This document shows positions 48,235 through 56,554 of a stretch of DNA of 64,000 nucleotides, piece after piece. The notes beneath the pieces were generated by a model. It did not search any database. It was not told the origin of the DNA and saw only the letters and a program-made list of their open reading frames with translations. Origin of the DNA: an uncultured bacterium. Its GTDB lineage: Bacteria > Verrucomicrobiota > Lentisphaeria > Victivallales > UBA1829. Location: NCBI GenBank assembly GCA_902774245.1, contig CACYHQ010000007.1, forward strand, positions 110,041-174,040, written 5' to 3'. Position numbers and translations under genes: made by a program. Each line of letters begins with the position of its first letter. Position 1 is the stretch's first letter.

Positions 48235-50097
48235 ATGGTTAGCACTCTCAACTGGATTCTGGCTGCGCAGGCCGACATCGCCGAAGCGGTGAACTCCGCC
48301 GTGGAATCCGCCCCCGCCGAGGTCACCGAGGCCGTCGCGAACGCGACCTCGACCTCCGTCTCCCTCAACGCCATCGACTGGGTCGTGATCATCGGTTACT
48401 TCGCGATCATCGCCGGCGTGGCGATCTGGTCGTCCAGAGGCCAGAACACCTCCTCCGACTTCTTCCTCGGCGGCCGTAACATCGGCTGGTTCGCCATCGG
48501 CGGCAGTCTCTTCGCCAGTAACGTCGGTTCCGAGCACATCGTCGGTCTCGCCGGTTCCGGCGCGAACACCGGTCTCTCCCTCGCGCACTGGGAACTCCAC
48601 GCATGGGTGCTCCTCATGCTCGGCTGGGTTTTCGTCCCGTACTACTACACCTCCAAGGTCTTCACCATGCCTGAATTCCTTGAGAAGCGCTTCAGCCCGA
48701 CTGCCCGCTGGATCCTCTCCATCATCTCCCTCGCGGCATACGTGCTGACCAAGGTCTCCGTCACGGTCTACGCCGGCGCCCTCGTGTTCAACGTCCTCTT
48801 CCCGGACTTCCACCTCGGCAGCCTCGACGCCTTCTGGTGCGGCGCGCTCCTGACCATCATCCTGACCGGTCTCTACTCCGTGTTCGGCGGTCTCCGCGCG
48901 GTCCTCTACACCGACGCCTGCCAGGCCATCATCCTGCTGCTCGGCTCCATCTTCATCCTCTACTTCGGTCTCTCCAAGCTCGACGGCGGCTGGAGCGGAC
49001 TCCGTGACTTCACCGCCACGCACGCTTCCCAGTACGCTCTCTGGCACCCGCTGTCCGACAAGGACTTCCCGTGGCTCGCCATCTGCATCGCTTCCCCGAT
49101 CATCGGTATCTGGTACTGGTGCACCGACCAGTACATCGTGCAGCGCACGCTGGCTGCCAAGAACCTGACGATCGCCCGTCGCGGTACGATCTGGGGCGCT
49201 GCCCTGAAAGTCATGCCCGTCATGATCTTCCTCATCCCCGGCCTCATCGGCGCTGCTCTTAATGCGCAGGGCGTCATTCACCTCCCGGTGAAGGGCACCG
49301 GCATCGACGGTGACAGAGTGTTCCCGACCCTCGTGACCCAGCTGCTTCCTCCGGGCCTCCGCGGTCTCGTTATCGCCGGCCTGCTCGCAGCCCTCATGAG
49401 CTCTCTCTCCTCCCTCTTCAACTCCTCCGCGGCCCTCTTCACGGTTGATATCTATCAGAAACTGAAAAAGGGCGCTTCCGAAAAGGAACTGGTCTACGTC
49501 GGCAAGCTCGCGACCACCGTGGTCGTCATCTGCGGCCTCATCTGGATCCCGATCATGAAGCAGGTCGCCCAGGGCGGCGGCGGTCTCTACGACTACCTGC
49601 AGAACGTCCAGAGCTTCCTCGCTCCGGCCATCACCGCCACGTTCCTGCTGGGCATCTTCTGGTCCCGCATTAACGCCAAGGGCGCCGTCTGGGGCCTCTC
49701 CGTCGGCTTCATCCTCGGTATGGGCAAGCTGACCATCCAGACCTTCTACGGTCCCGGCAAGCTTGAAAATCCCGCGATCCTCTATAAGATCGGCGCTTAC
49801 AATGCCTACTATGCTTGCGGTATCCTCTTCCTCGCCACCGCGATCGTCCTCGTCGTCGTCTCCCTGATGACCAAGGCGCAGGATCCCGAGCAGATCAAGG
49901 GCCTCACCTTCTCCTCCATCAACAAGGAAGAAGTCCGCGCCTCCATCCACCCGGTCGACATCGTCACCACGCTCATCGTGGTCGCCATGATCCTGACCAT
50001 CTACCTCTACTTCTCCTTCTGGACCGTCGGCCACGAACCCGCGGCCATCCAGGCTGCTCAGGAAGCCGCCGATTCTGTCGGCCAGTTCCTGCAGTGA
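48235..50097 (+). CDS. sodium/solute symporter (SSS family, SglT-like)
   Basis: A 620-residue inner-membrane transporter. Start ATG 48235 has AGAAAGGA 12 bases upstream; the longer frame from 48160 would include the promoter. A non-membrane N-terminal stretch (1-43) precedes about 14 helices. Family signatures are DFFLGGRNIGWFAIGGSLFASNVGSEHIVGLAGSG, LYSVFGGLRAVLYTDACQAIILL, WYWCTDQYIVQRTLAAKN, and ALMSSLSSLFNSSAALFTVDIY, which holds the Na2-site serines. It resembles sodium/glucose cotransporters. The neighbouring convergent operon degrades L-galactose-type sugars, so a hexose is a reasonable but unproven substrate. Strong C-ending codon bias suggests high expression. Confidence 0.93.
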   Translation: MVSTLNWILAAQADIAEAVNSAVESAPAEVTEAVANATSTSVSLNAIDWVVIIGYFAIIAGVAIWSSRGQNTSSDFFLGGRNIGWFAIGGSLFASNVGSEHIVGLAGSGANTGLSLAHWELHAWVLLMLGWVFVPYYYTSKVFTMPEFLEKRFSPTARWILSIISLAAYVLTKVSVTVYAGALVFNVLFPDFHLGSLDAFWCGALLTIILTGLYSVFGGLRAVLYTDACQAIILLLGSIFILYFGLSKLDGGWSGLRDFTATHASQYALWHPLSDKDFPWLAICIASPIIGIWYWCTDQYIVQRTLAAKNLTIARRGTIWGAALKVMPVMIFLIPGLIGAALNAQGVIHLPVKGTGIDGDRVFPTLVTQLLPPGLRGLVIAGLLAALMSSLSSLFNSSAALFTVDIYQKLKKGASEKELVYVGKLATTVVVICGLIWIPIMKQVAQGGGGLYDYLQNVQSFLAPAITATFLLGIFWSRINAKGAVWGLSVGFILGMGKLTIQTFYGPGKLENPAILYKIGAYNAYYACGILFLATAIVLVVVSLMTKAQDPEQIKGLTFSSINKEEVRASIHPVDIVTTLIVVAMILTIYLYFSFWTVGHEPAAIQAAQEAADSVGQFLQ

Positions 50098-50127
50098 TCT
50101 GACAGAACTGAAAGTATTTGGTTCATC

Positions 50128-50163
50128 CCGCCGCCGTCCGAGATTTCGGGCGGCGGCTTTTCT
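50128..50163 (+). terminator. intrinsic terminator after the symporter gene
   Basis: CCGCCGCC (50128-50135) pairs with GGCGGCGG (50149-50156), followed by CTTTTCT. Confidence 0.75.
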
Positions 50164-50176
50164 ATAGACGCACCCA

Positions 50177-50211
50177 CAAAAAAACGCCTCCCCGAATCAA
50201 TCGGAGAAGCG
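50177..50211 (-). terminator. intrinsic terminator for the uxaA operon
   Basis: On the minus strand an 11-bp stem (CGCTTCTCCGA with TCGGGGAGGCG, two wobble pairs) around a five-base loop, followed by TTTTTTTG. It lies 38 bases beyond the uxaA stop and faces the symporter terminator. Confidence 0.8.
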
Positions 50212-50248
50212 TTTCAGAAAAGTGAGGAAGAAAGGGCGGGGGGATTTG

Positions 50249-51601
50249 TTAGAGTGTGACGCCGTCCTTGAAGATGGCGATCTCCCGCGCGTCGTTCTTT
50301 TCGTTGTTCGTGGATAAATCGCCGGAAGCGATCTTCAGGACGAATTCGACGAACGCCTCGGTGTCGGGCTGCCCCTGGGCGTCCCAGTCGATCCAGTGCG
50401 GCTTGGACTGCGCCAGACGGGTGTTCGTGGCAACTTTGACGGTCGGGACCACGGTGCCGAACGGCGTACCGCGTCCGGTGGTGAACAGGACTAGCTGGCA
50501 GCCGGCTGCGGCAAGGACGGACGACGCGACAAGGTCGTTGCCGGGACCAGCGAGGAGGTTGAGTCCGGGCGTTTTCAGGCGCTGGCCGTATTCGAGGACG
50601 TCGACGACGGGCGACGAGCCGCCCTTCTGGACGCATCCGAGGGACTTGTCCTCGAGCGTGGAGATGCCGCCCGCCTTGTTGCCCGGCGACGGGTTTTCGT
50701 CGATGGGCTGGCCATGGCGTTCATAGTAGCTCTTGAACCCGTTGATCATGGCGACGCATTTGTCGAAGACCTCGCGCGAGACGCAGCGGTTCATCAGGAG
50801 CGTTTCCGCGCCGAACATCTCCGGGACTTCGGTCAGGACGGTCGTGCCGCCCTGCGCCGCCAGCCAGTCGGAGAAACGCCCGACGAGCGGGTTCGCGGTG
50901 AGGCCGGAAAGGCCGTCGGAGCCGCCGCATTTGAGGCCGACGCGGAGTGCGGAGACGGGGATGTCGGTGCGTTCCCGGACGCGCGCCGTGTCGAGCTCGG
51001 CGAGGAGTTCCAGGCCTCGGGCGTATTCGTCGCCGTCGTCCTGCGCGCGCAGGAACCGGATATTGAGCCTGGAAATGTCGCCGAGGCGTTCCTTGAAGCT
51101 GTCGAGCGTGTTGTTCTCGCAGCCCAGCCCGACGATCAGCACGCCGCCCGCGTTCGGGTGGTGCGCGAATGCCGCCAGCAGATTCGCCGTGCATTCGTGG
51201 TCGCCTCCGAGCTGGGAACATCCGTAGGGGTGCGTGAGCGCGATGCCGCCGACGGCGTCCGCGAGACGTCGCGCGAGGTCGTTCACGCAGCCGACGGTCG
51301 GGATCACCCACAGGTCGTTGCGGACGCCCGCCTGTCCGTCGGGACGGAGGTATCCTTTGAATGTGCGCGTGGTCTTGATTTCAATCGGCTTGAAATCGGG
51401 CTTGTAGGCGTATTCGAGGAGTCCGGCGAGGTTGGACGCCAGATTGTGCGTGTGGACGTGTTCGCCTGGATTGATCTGAACTTTTGCGTGCCCGATGGGC
51501 ATGCCGTATTTGATCACGTTTTCGCCCGGCGCAATGGGGCGGATGGCGTACTTGTGGCCGTCGTCGCGGACCTCCACGTTGTCGAGCGGATGGATGATCA
51601 T
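50249..51601 (-). CDS. uxaA: altronate dehydratase (UxaA family)
   Basis: A 450-residue iron-dependent dehydratase that turns D-altronate into 2-keto-3-deoxy-D-gluconate. The N-terminal SAF-type domain (1-95) has GENVIKYGMPIGHAKVQINPGE and VHTHNLASN; the C-terminal domain has HPYGCSQLGGDHECTANLL, GLGCENNTLDSF, LKCGGSDGLSGLTANPLVG, TVLTEVPEMFGAE and FTTGRGTPFG. The conserved Cys residues would bind iron. It overlaps uxaB by ATGA and is the last gene of a five-gene sugar operon. Family relatives also dehydrate galactarate, so the specificity is taken from the neighbours. Confidence 0.92.
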   Translation of the reverse strand: MIIHPLDNVEVRDDGHKYAIRPIAPGENVIKYGMPIGHAKVQINPGEHVHTHNLASNLAGLLEYAYKPDFKPIEIKTTRTFKGYLRPDGQAGVRNDLWVIPTVGCVNDLARRLADAVGGIALTHPYGCSQLGGDHECTANLLAAFAHHPNAGGVLIVGLGCENNTLDSFKERLGDISRLNIRFLRAQDDGDEYARGLELLAELDTARVRERTDIPVSALRVGLKCGGSDGLSGLTANPLVGRFSDWLAAQGGTTVLTEVPEMFGAETLLMNRCVSREVFDKCVAMINGFKSYYERHGQPIDENPSPGNKAGGISTLEDKSLGCVQKGGSSPVVDVLEYGQRLKTPGLNLLAGPGNDLVASSVLAAAGCQLVLFTTGRGTPFGTVVPTVKVATNTRLAQSKPHWIDWDAQGQPDTEAFVEFVLKIASGDLSTNNEKNDAREIAIFKDGVTL

Positions 51602-52905
51602 GGCTGTTTGGTGACTCCCTGTTCGACGGCGGCGGTGAAGCCGGGGACGGTGTTCAGGTCCATGCCCCAGAAATCGGCCTTGCCGAGGATGGTCTTCACG
51701 TCGGGCTTCGAGGCGAAGAACGCCTTGACCTCGGGCGCGTCGTTGATCTCGCACGAGCGGTAGAAGTCGATGAGGTATGCCATGGACTGCGTGAGGCAGG
51801 CGGGGAGTTTGCCGGTGAGTTTGAGGTAGTCGAGGAGCGTCGGGAGGACGCGGACTTTCCACTTGGAGACGGAGTTCAGCGCGATGGAGAGCAGTCTGTG
51901 CTGGGCGTACGGATTCGCGAAGCGTTCCAGAACGGATTCCGCGTAGGCCTTCTTTTCCGCCTCGGGCAGATTCACGGTCGGCATGACCTCCTCGAAGAGG
52001 ACGGTCCGCAGGAACTTGCCGAACTTCTCGTCGCGGACCATCTCGTCCACGAACGTGAATCCCGCCATGTGCGCGCCGAGCACGCTGGCGGTGTGCGCGC
52101 CGTTCAGGAAACGCACCTTGCGTGTGCGGTACGGGGTCTGGTCGCCGGTGAAGAGGACGTTGAGCCCGGCTTTTTTCGCCGGGAGTTCCTTTTCGACCTC
52201 GGCGGGGCCTTCGATCACGAAGAAGAAGAACGGTTCGCCGCAGTCGAGGAGCTTGTCCTCGACGCCGAGTTTTTCGCAGTATTTCGCGGCGTCGGTGCGC
52301 GGATAGCCCGCCACGATGCGGTCGACGAGCGTGCTGCAGAAGATGCATTTGTCCTCGACGTAACGGGTGACTTCGGGATCGGTGATATACTTCAGGACGC
52401 ATTCGCGGAGTTTCTGCCCGTTGTGCTCGATGAGCTCGCAGGGGATGAAGATGAGGCCGCCGAGACCGGCTTTCGCGCGGGCGGTGACGAGCTTCGCGAC
52501 CTTCGAGGGGAACGTATCGGCGTCGGGACGGTACTCGATGCCCGCCTCGGTCGTGTTCGAGAAGACGAACCGCAGATCGGGATTCAGCGCCGCTTCGACG
52601 ACCTTGTCCCAGTCGGTGGCGGGATTGAGGCAGCCCTTCACGCAGTCGATCTGCTCGATCTGCTCGACCACCTGACCGTCCTTCACGCCGCGCAGGATCA
52701 CGTGGTAAAGGCCGCCCTGGGCGTTGATCACGTCGCACATGCCCTGCGGGAGCGGCTGGACGATCTGCACGGCGGAATCAAACACGCCGGCTTTGTTCAT
52801 GCGGTCGACCATCCAGTCGACGAACGCGCGCAGGAAATTGCCCTCGCCGAACTGGAGGACGCGGACGGGGCGGGTCAGAGGTGTTTCACGGGTCAGCTGT
52901 TTCAT
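51598..52905 (-). CDS. uxaB: tagaturonate reductase / altronate oxidoreductase (UxaB family)
   Basis: A 435-residue polyol-type dehydrogenase of the mannitol dehydrogenase superfamily. It opens with RVLQFGEGNFLRAFVDWMVD, a nucleotide-binding segment, followed by VFSNTTEAGI, FIPCELIEHNG, and the catalytic motif K-V-R-F-L-N-G-A-H around residue 268. In the uronate pathways it reduces D-tagaturonate to D-altronate with NADH. The start ATG at 52905 lies 14 bases after the alcohol dehydrogenase stop, and the stop overlaps uxaA. Fructuronate reductase (UxuB) is a close relative, but pairing with uxaA favours UxaB. Confidence 0.92.
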   Translation of the reverse strand: MKQLTRETPLTRPVRVLQFGEGNFLRAFVDWMVDRMNKAGVFDSAVQIVQPLPQGMCDVINAQGGLYHVILRGVKDGQVVEQIEQIDCVKGCLNPATDWDKVVEAALNPDLRFVFSNTTEAGIEYRPDADTFPSKVAKLVTARAKAGLGGLIFIPCELIEHNGQKLRECVLKYITDPEVTRYVEDKCIFCSTLVDRIVAGYPRTDAAKYCEKLGVEDKLLDCGEPFFFFVIEGPAEVEKELPAKKAGLNVLFTGDQTPYRTRKVRFLNGAHTASVLGAHMAGFTFVDEMVRDEKFGKFLRTVLFEEVMPTVNLPEAEKKAYAESVLERFANPYAQHRLLSIALNSVSKWKVRVLPTLLDYLKLTGKLPACLTQSMAYLIDFYRSCEINDAPEVKAFFASKPDVKTILGKADFWGMDLNTVPGFTAAVEQGVTKQP

Positions 52906-52919
52906 ATCATGTGCTCCTT

Positions 52920-53942
52920 TCAGTCAAGCGAAACGAGGTAACGGCAGACTTTCGCGGGGGCGTCGTGCCAGTCCTGAAGCGCCTGTCCGGCCTGGTCGAA
53001 ACCGTAGACGCGGGAGATCATCTTGCTGATCGGGAAGAGTCCGCGGGCGGCGAAGTCGATCACGCGGCGGAAGTTGCACGGCATGGCGTTGCGGGAGCCG
53101 CGGATGTCGAGTTCCTTCTGCACGAAGAGTTTGGTCTCGTATTCGACGGGCGCTTTCGCGTAGCCGATGTAGGTGACGCATCCGGCGAACGCGACTTCGT
53201 CGACGGCGGCGCGGAAGGTCTGCGGAAGCCCGACTGCCTCGATCACGACGTTCGGGCCGCGGCCGCCGGTGAGGTCGGCGAGCGCCTGGTGGAGATCGGT
53301 CTTCGAGGAGTCGATCGTGTCGGTCGCGCCGAACTCGCGGGCGAGTGCGAGCTTTTCGGGGTCGACGTCGATCGCGATCATCTTGCGGACGCCCTTGCGT
53401 GCGAGGCCGAGCACCGCGCCGAGTCCGACGGCTCCGCATCCGATCACGGCGGCGATGCTGTCCTCGGTCGCGCCGGACCGGTCGGACGCGTGTCCGCCGA
53501 CGGTCAGCGGTTCGATGAGGGCGATCTCCTCCTGCTTCATGGCGTCGGCATCAAAGAGCTTGGTCCACGGCACGACGATGTGTTTCGTGAGCGCGCCGTC
53601 GCGCTGCACGCCGAGCGTCTGGTTGAACTGGCAGCAGTTGGGGCGTTCCGCGAGGCAGCTGGGGCAGACGCCGCAGTTGGTGTACGGGGAGACGGTCACC
53701 TTCTGTCCGATGCGCCAGCAGTCCGGGACACCGGGGCCTTTCGCCTCGATCACGGCGCTGATCTCGTGGCCGGGGATACGGGGCAGGGTGATGAGCGGGT
53801 TTTTGCCGCGGAAGGTGTTGAGGTCGCTGCCGCAGAGGCCGACGAACTTGACGGCGAGCAGGACGCTGCCGGGCGTGAGTTCGGGTTCGGGGATTTCCTG
53901 ATAGCCGGTTTCGAACGGCGCGGTGATGGAAAATGCACGCAT
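52920..53942 (-). CDS. zinc-dependent alcohol dehydrogenase, probable L-galactonate 5-dehydrogenase
   Basis: A 340-residue medium-chain dehydrogenase. The catalytic zinc site is Cys37 (GLCGSD), His59-Glu60 (PGHE); the structural zinc site is NCGVCPSCLAERPNCC; the Rossmann motif is VIGCGAVGLGA. L-galactonate dehydrogenases (E. coli LgoD and its relatives) belong to this subfamily and oxidise C5 of L-galactonate to give D-tagaturonate. The preceding lactonase and the following tagaturonate reductase make that reaction the missing link in this operon; this is inference. GGAGG lies upstream of the ATG. Sorbitol- or threonine-type dehydrogenase activity is the alternative. Confidence 0.85.
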   Translation of the reverse strand: MRAFSITAPFETGYQEIPEPELTPGSVLLAVKFVGLCGSDLNTFRGKNPLITLPRIPGHEISAVIEAKGPGVPDCWRIGQKVTVSPYTNCGVCPSCLAERPNCCQFNQTLGVQRDGALTKHIVVPWTKLFDADAMKQEEIALIEPLTVGGHASDRSGATEDSIAAVIGCGAVGLGAVLGLARKGVRKMIAIDVDPEKLALAREFGATDTIDSSKTDLHQALADLTGGRGPNVVIEAVGLPQTFRAAVDEVAFAGCVTYIGYAKAPVEYETKLFVQKELDIRGSRNAMPCNFRRVIDFAARGLFPISKMISRVYGFDQAGQALQDWHDAPAKVCRYLVSLD

Positions 53943-53948
53943 GATGAG

Positions 53949-54782
53949 TTAACCTCCAAAATATGCTTTCAGGGCGGTTCCGCCCATGATCTGAGCTTGT
54001 TCGGTTTCGCTGAGACGCGAGATGAACTCCCCGACGAGGCCGCGCCAGGCGGAATAATCGGTCGCGCAGGTGCAGACGGGCCAGTCGGAGCCGAACATGA
54101 CGCGGGCGGGGCCGAAGGCGTCCAGCACGGTTTCAACGTAGGGACGGAGCTGGCCGGGCGTCCAGTTGCGGATGTCGGCTTCGGTCACGAGGCCGGAGAG
54201 CTTGCAGTAGACGTTCGGGAAAGCCGCGAGCTTGCGGAGATTGTCCGCCCACGGCTGCATTTCCCCGGCGGCAATCTTCGGCTTGGCAATGTGGTCGAGC
54301 ACGAAGATCTGTTCCGGCGAATGGTTCTTCACGAATTCGACCGCGTAGGGCAGGTGGCGTTCGAAAATGAGGATGTCGTACACAAGACCGGTGGCGAGAA
54401 GACGGTCGATGCCGCGGTTGAACGCCTCGCCGAGGATGAACCGGTCGTCCGGCTCGTCCTGCACCACGTGGCGGATCGCGCGGAGTTTCGGGTTTGCAGC
54501 GAACTTTTCGAGCAGGGCGGGGAAGTCCGGCGAGGCGATCGGGAGCCAGCCGACGACGCCTGCGATGAAGTCGTTTTCCTCCGCGAGCTTCAGGAGCCAT
54601 TCGGTCTCCTCGACGCACTGGCGCGCCTGCACGGAGACCACACGGTCGATCCCGGCGCGGTCGAGTTCGGGTTTGAGGTCGGCGGGGAGGAAATCGCGGC
54701 GGAGCACCGCCATGTCGTCGGAGATCCAGCCGTAGTCCTGCGTATTGAAGTGCCAGAAATGATGGTGCGCGTCAATTTTCAT
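53949..54782 (-). CDS. amidohydrolase-2 family lactonase (COG3618), probable L-galactono/L-fucono-lactonase
   Basis: A 277-residue metal-dependent hydrolase of the COG3618 family. It starts MKIDAHHHFW with the metal-binding His residues, and has VSVQARQCVEETEWLLKLA, GVVGWLP, RHVVQDEPDDRFI, VLDHIAKP, CKLSGLVTEA and VMFGSDWPV with the catalytic Asp. Characterised members open L-fucono-, L-rhamnono- or L-galactono-lactones. I start at ATG 54782, which overlaps the aldo-keto reductase gene by 11 bases; the longer frame is a shadow. It follows the sugar dehydrogenase, exactly where a lactonase is needed. Confidence 0.88.
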   Translation of the reverse strand: MKIDAHHHFWHFNTQDYGWISDDMAVLRRDFLPADLKPELDRAGIDRVVSVQARQCVEETEWLLKLAEENDFIAGVVGWLPIASPDFPALLEKFAANPKLRAIRHVVQDEPDDRFILGEAFNRGIDRLLATGLVYDILIFERHLPYAVEFVKNHSPEQIFVLDHIAKPKIAAGEMQPWADNLRKLAAFPNVYCKLSGLVTEADIRNWTPGQLRPYVETVLDAFGPARVMFGSDWPVCTCATDYSAWRGLVGEFISRLSETEQAQIMGGTALKAYFGG

Positions 54783-55770
54783 CGTCGATGACCTTTCTGC
54801 GGATGAGCTCGGCCCAGAACTCCGCGGGAGCCCGGTGCTGTGCATAGGAGGCGTTCACGGGGATGCGGGCGGGATCGGAGGTGTTCAGCGAAACGGCGAC
54901 CACGCCGGGCTGACGGAATCCGTATTCGACGGCCGCCGCGGCAGGATCGAGGGAGAATTCCTTGCAGACGGCGAGGTAGTCGGCGCGTTTCTGGAACAGT
55001 GCGGCGTCGCGGACCGAATCCGCCTTGCGGTAGTCGAGCATGGAGCCGCCGGTGAGGAACCCGCCGTTGAACAGCGCGGAGTCGATGATGCCGACTTGAT
55101 CGGCCTTGAGTTTTTCCATGAACGCGCGGAGCTCGCGCGGATGACGCAGGATGGTCGGGGCGCAGGCGAGCATCACCCAGTCGAATTTAATGTCGTTGTA
55201 AAGGCCGCGGATGACGTGCCAGTCCTTTGCTCCGATGCCGACGCCGCGGACGCGTCCGGCCTGTTTCAGCTCGAACAGCGCGCGGTAAGCGCCGAGGATG
55301 TCCTCGACCGTGCCGCCGCCCGCCAGAAACTCGTCGGGATCGTGAACGGAAACGAGGTCGATGCCGCAGGCTCCGCCGAGCAGTTCCTCAGCCTCTTCGT
55401 AGCAGCGCATGATGCCGCGGTAGGAGATGTCCTGTTCCGCGTCGTATTCGAGGCCGGCCCATACGCCAGGCTCGAACGTCGGGTCCGGCGTCGTGAGCGG
55501 TTTCCTGCGCCAGCCGAGTTTCACGCTGACCGTGATGCCGTCCGGGGAAACTTTGAGGTCGCGGAGTGCGCGTCCGATGGATTCGAGCGCGAGTCCCGCG
55601 CCGTATTTCCCGGCGGAGTCGATCGCGGGTTTCGCGGCGGTGCGGAACCATGCTCGGGCGAGCTCGAGTTTTGTTTCGTATGGCAGAACACGGTAGAGAT
55701 TGCCGAGGCAGCTGGTCCCGAAAATGACCGGCGTGATCTCGAGTCCGTCTCTTGTCAGGCAGGTTGTCAT
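54772..55770 (-). CDS. aldo-keto reductase, probable L-galactose/L-fucose 1-dehydrogenase
   Basis: A 332-residue (beta/alpha)8 oxidoreductase of the D-threo-aldose/L-fucose/L-galactose dehydrogenase group. The catalytic tetrad is visible: Asp51 and Tyr56 (DSAGKYGAG), Lys84 (SVKLGW) and His143 (SVHDPDE). It opens with TPVIFGTSCLGN. Such enzymes oxidise L-galactose or L-fucose at C1 to the lactone. The ATG at 55770 lies 5' of the conserved start; the longer frame holds the promoter. It is the first gene of the operon, 53 bases downstream of the -10 box and below the palindromic site at 55858. Confidence 0.87.
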   Translation of the reverse strand: MTTCLTRDGLEITPVIFGTSCLGNLYRVLPYETKLELARAWFRTAAKPAIDSAGKYGAGLALESIGRALRDLKVSPDGITVSVKLGWRRKPLTTPDPTFEPGVWAGLEYDAEQDISYRGIMRCYEEAEELLGGACGIDLVSVHDPDEFLAGGGTVEDILGAYRALFELKQAGRVRGVGIGAKDWHVIRGLYNDIKFDWVMLACAPTILRHPRELRAFMEKLKADQVGIIDSALFNGGFLTGGSMLDYRKADSVRDAALFQKRADYLAVCKEFSLDPAAAAVEYGFRQPGVVAVSLNTSDPARIPVNASYAQHRAPAEFWAELIRRKVIDDEN

Positions 55771-55822
55771 GGCGTTGTCGTTTCCGCAGGTTTGGTGAAA
55801 AAAGAAAAAGCGTTGATGGAAT

Positions 55823-55851
55823 ATTATATATGCGGAACGCGAAAAAAACAA
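55823..55851 (-). promoter_or_regulatory. promoter for the L-galactose-type operon
   Basis: Minus strand: TTGTTT (55846-55851), 17 bases, consensus TATAAT (55823-55828). Confidence 0.6.
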
Positions 55852-55857
55852 ACCAGA

Positions 55858-55881
55858 GTTAAGTTTTAACGTAAACTTAAC
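55858..55881. promoter_or_regulatory. palindromic operator candidate upstream of the sugar operon
   Basis: GTTAAGTTT (55858-55866) and AAACTTAAC (55873-55881) form perfect 9-bp arms around a six-base centre. It lies six bases upstream of the -35 box, a position typical of activator sites and also used by some repressors. No regulator gene is in the operon. Confidence 0.6.
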
Positions 55882-55922
55882 GTGAAACAACGGTTTTCAC
55901 TATGGAAAACGAGGAAAAACGG

Positions 55923-55963
55923 CGAAAAAGAACACCTGACAGGTTGATTGTCCCGGCAGGTGT
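55923..55963 (-). terminator. intrinsic terminator after the acyl-CoA thioesterase gene
   Basis: Minus strand: ACACCTG (55957-55963) pairs with CAGGTGT (55932-55938), followed by TCTTTTTCG. Confidence 0.6.
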
Positions 55964-55992
55964 CTGAGGCTTTGTTTGTGTACGGTAGCGCT

Positions 55993-56436
55993 TTATCTTG
56001 TTTCGGGGATGTCGGGGAATTCCGCTTCGCAGGCGGATTCGTAGCCGGCGATCATGGCGCGGATTTCGTCGCCGAGCGGGATCTTCGTCTTCGCCTCGAA
56101 ATCGTAGCGCACCACGACATCCTCGGAGAACGCGCACATCGTGTCCTTGTCGTCATACAGGGCGTGCTCCAGCATGATGCTCGTGCCGCCCGCCTTTTTG
56201 ATGCGCGTGAGGATGCGGACGTTGCCCGGGAAAAAGAGCTGGGCGGTGAACTGCACACGCGACGCCGCCAGGATCGGGCCCGTCTTCATGCCCTGATAGA
56301 CCTTCATCCCGATGTGGCCGCAGTATTCGACGCGCGCCGCCTGAAAGAACCTCGAAAACGCGATATTGTTCACGTGTCCGAGCAGGTCGAGGTCGCTCCA
56401 GTCGATGCGCGCGGTAAAAACTTGTGCACGTGTCAT
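55993..56436 (-). CDS. acyl-CoA thioesterase (4HBT/YbgC-like)
   Basis: A 147-residue hotdog-fold thioesterase. The N-terminus has FTARIDWSDLDLLGHVNNIAFSRFFQAARVEY, with the catalytic Asp of the YbgC/4-hydroxybenzoyl-CoA thioesterase type and the HVNN signature; VRILTRIKKAGGTSIMLEHALYD follows. Start ATG 56436 has AAGGAA upstream; the longer frame starts inside the previous intergenic hairpins and is rejected. Likely to hydrolyse short acyl-CoAs in the cytoplasm; substrate unknown. It stands alone between terminators. Confidence 0.85.
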   Translation of the reverse strand: MTRAQVFTARIDWSDLDLLGHVNNIAFSRFFQAARVEYCGHIGMKVYQGMKTGPILAASRVQFTAQLFFPGNVRILTRIKKAGGTSIMLEHALYDDKDTMCAFSEDVVVRYDFEAKTKIPLGDEIRAMIAGYESACEAEFPDIPETR

Positions 56437-56454
56437 GTCCTGTATTTCCTTCTT

Positions 56455-56490
56455 GAAAATACCCCCGCCGGATTGCAGACCGGACGGGGG
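56455..56490 (-). terminator. intrinsic terminator after the DUF4380 gene
   Basis: Minus strand: CCCCCGTCCGG pairs with CCGGCGGGGG around an eight-base loop, followed by TATTTTC. Confidence 0.65.
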
Positions 56491-56505
56491 ATGAATCTCA
56501 TTTTC

Positions 56506-56551
56506 GTGCTTGAGCGAAGCCAAGCACAGTATCAGTGGAGGCGCCGCCTCC
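56506..56551. repeat. REP-like hairpin element plus GC-rich palindrome
   Basis: Stem GTGCTT (56506-56511), core GAGCGAAGCC (56512-56521), stem AAGCAC (56522-56527). The core equals that at 1026-1035, while the stem has two changed positions on both sides (CGC/GCG versus CTT/AAG). A second hairpin GGAGGC/GCCTCC (56537-56551) follows. The element begins three bases beyond the stop of the DUF4380 gene. Confidence 0.7.
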
Positions 56552-56554
56552 CCC

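Noticed and set aside
48214..50034. A 606-codon minus-strand frame over the symporter gene
   Set aside because: Glu/Asp/Gly-rich antisense of C-ending codons; the plus strand encodes an unmistakable SSS transporter.
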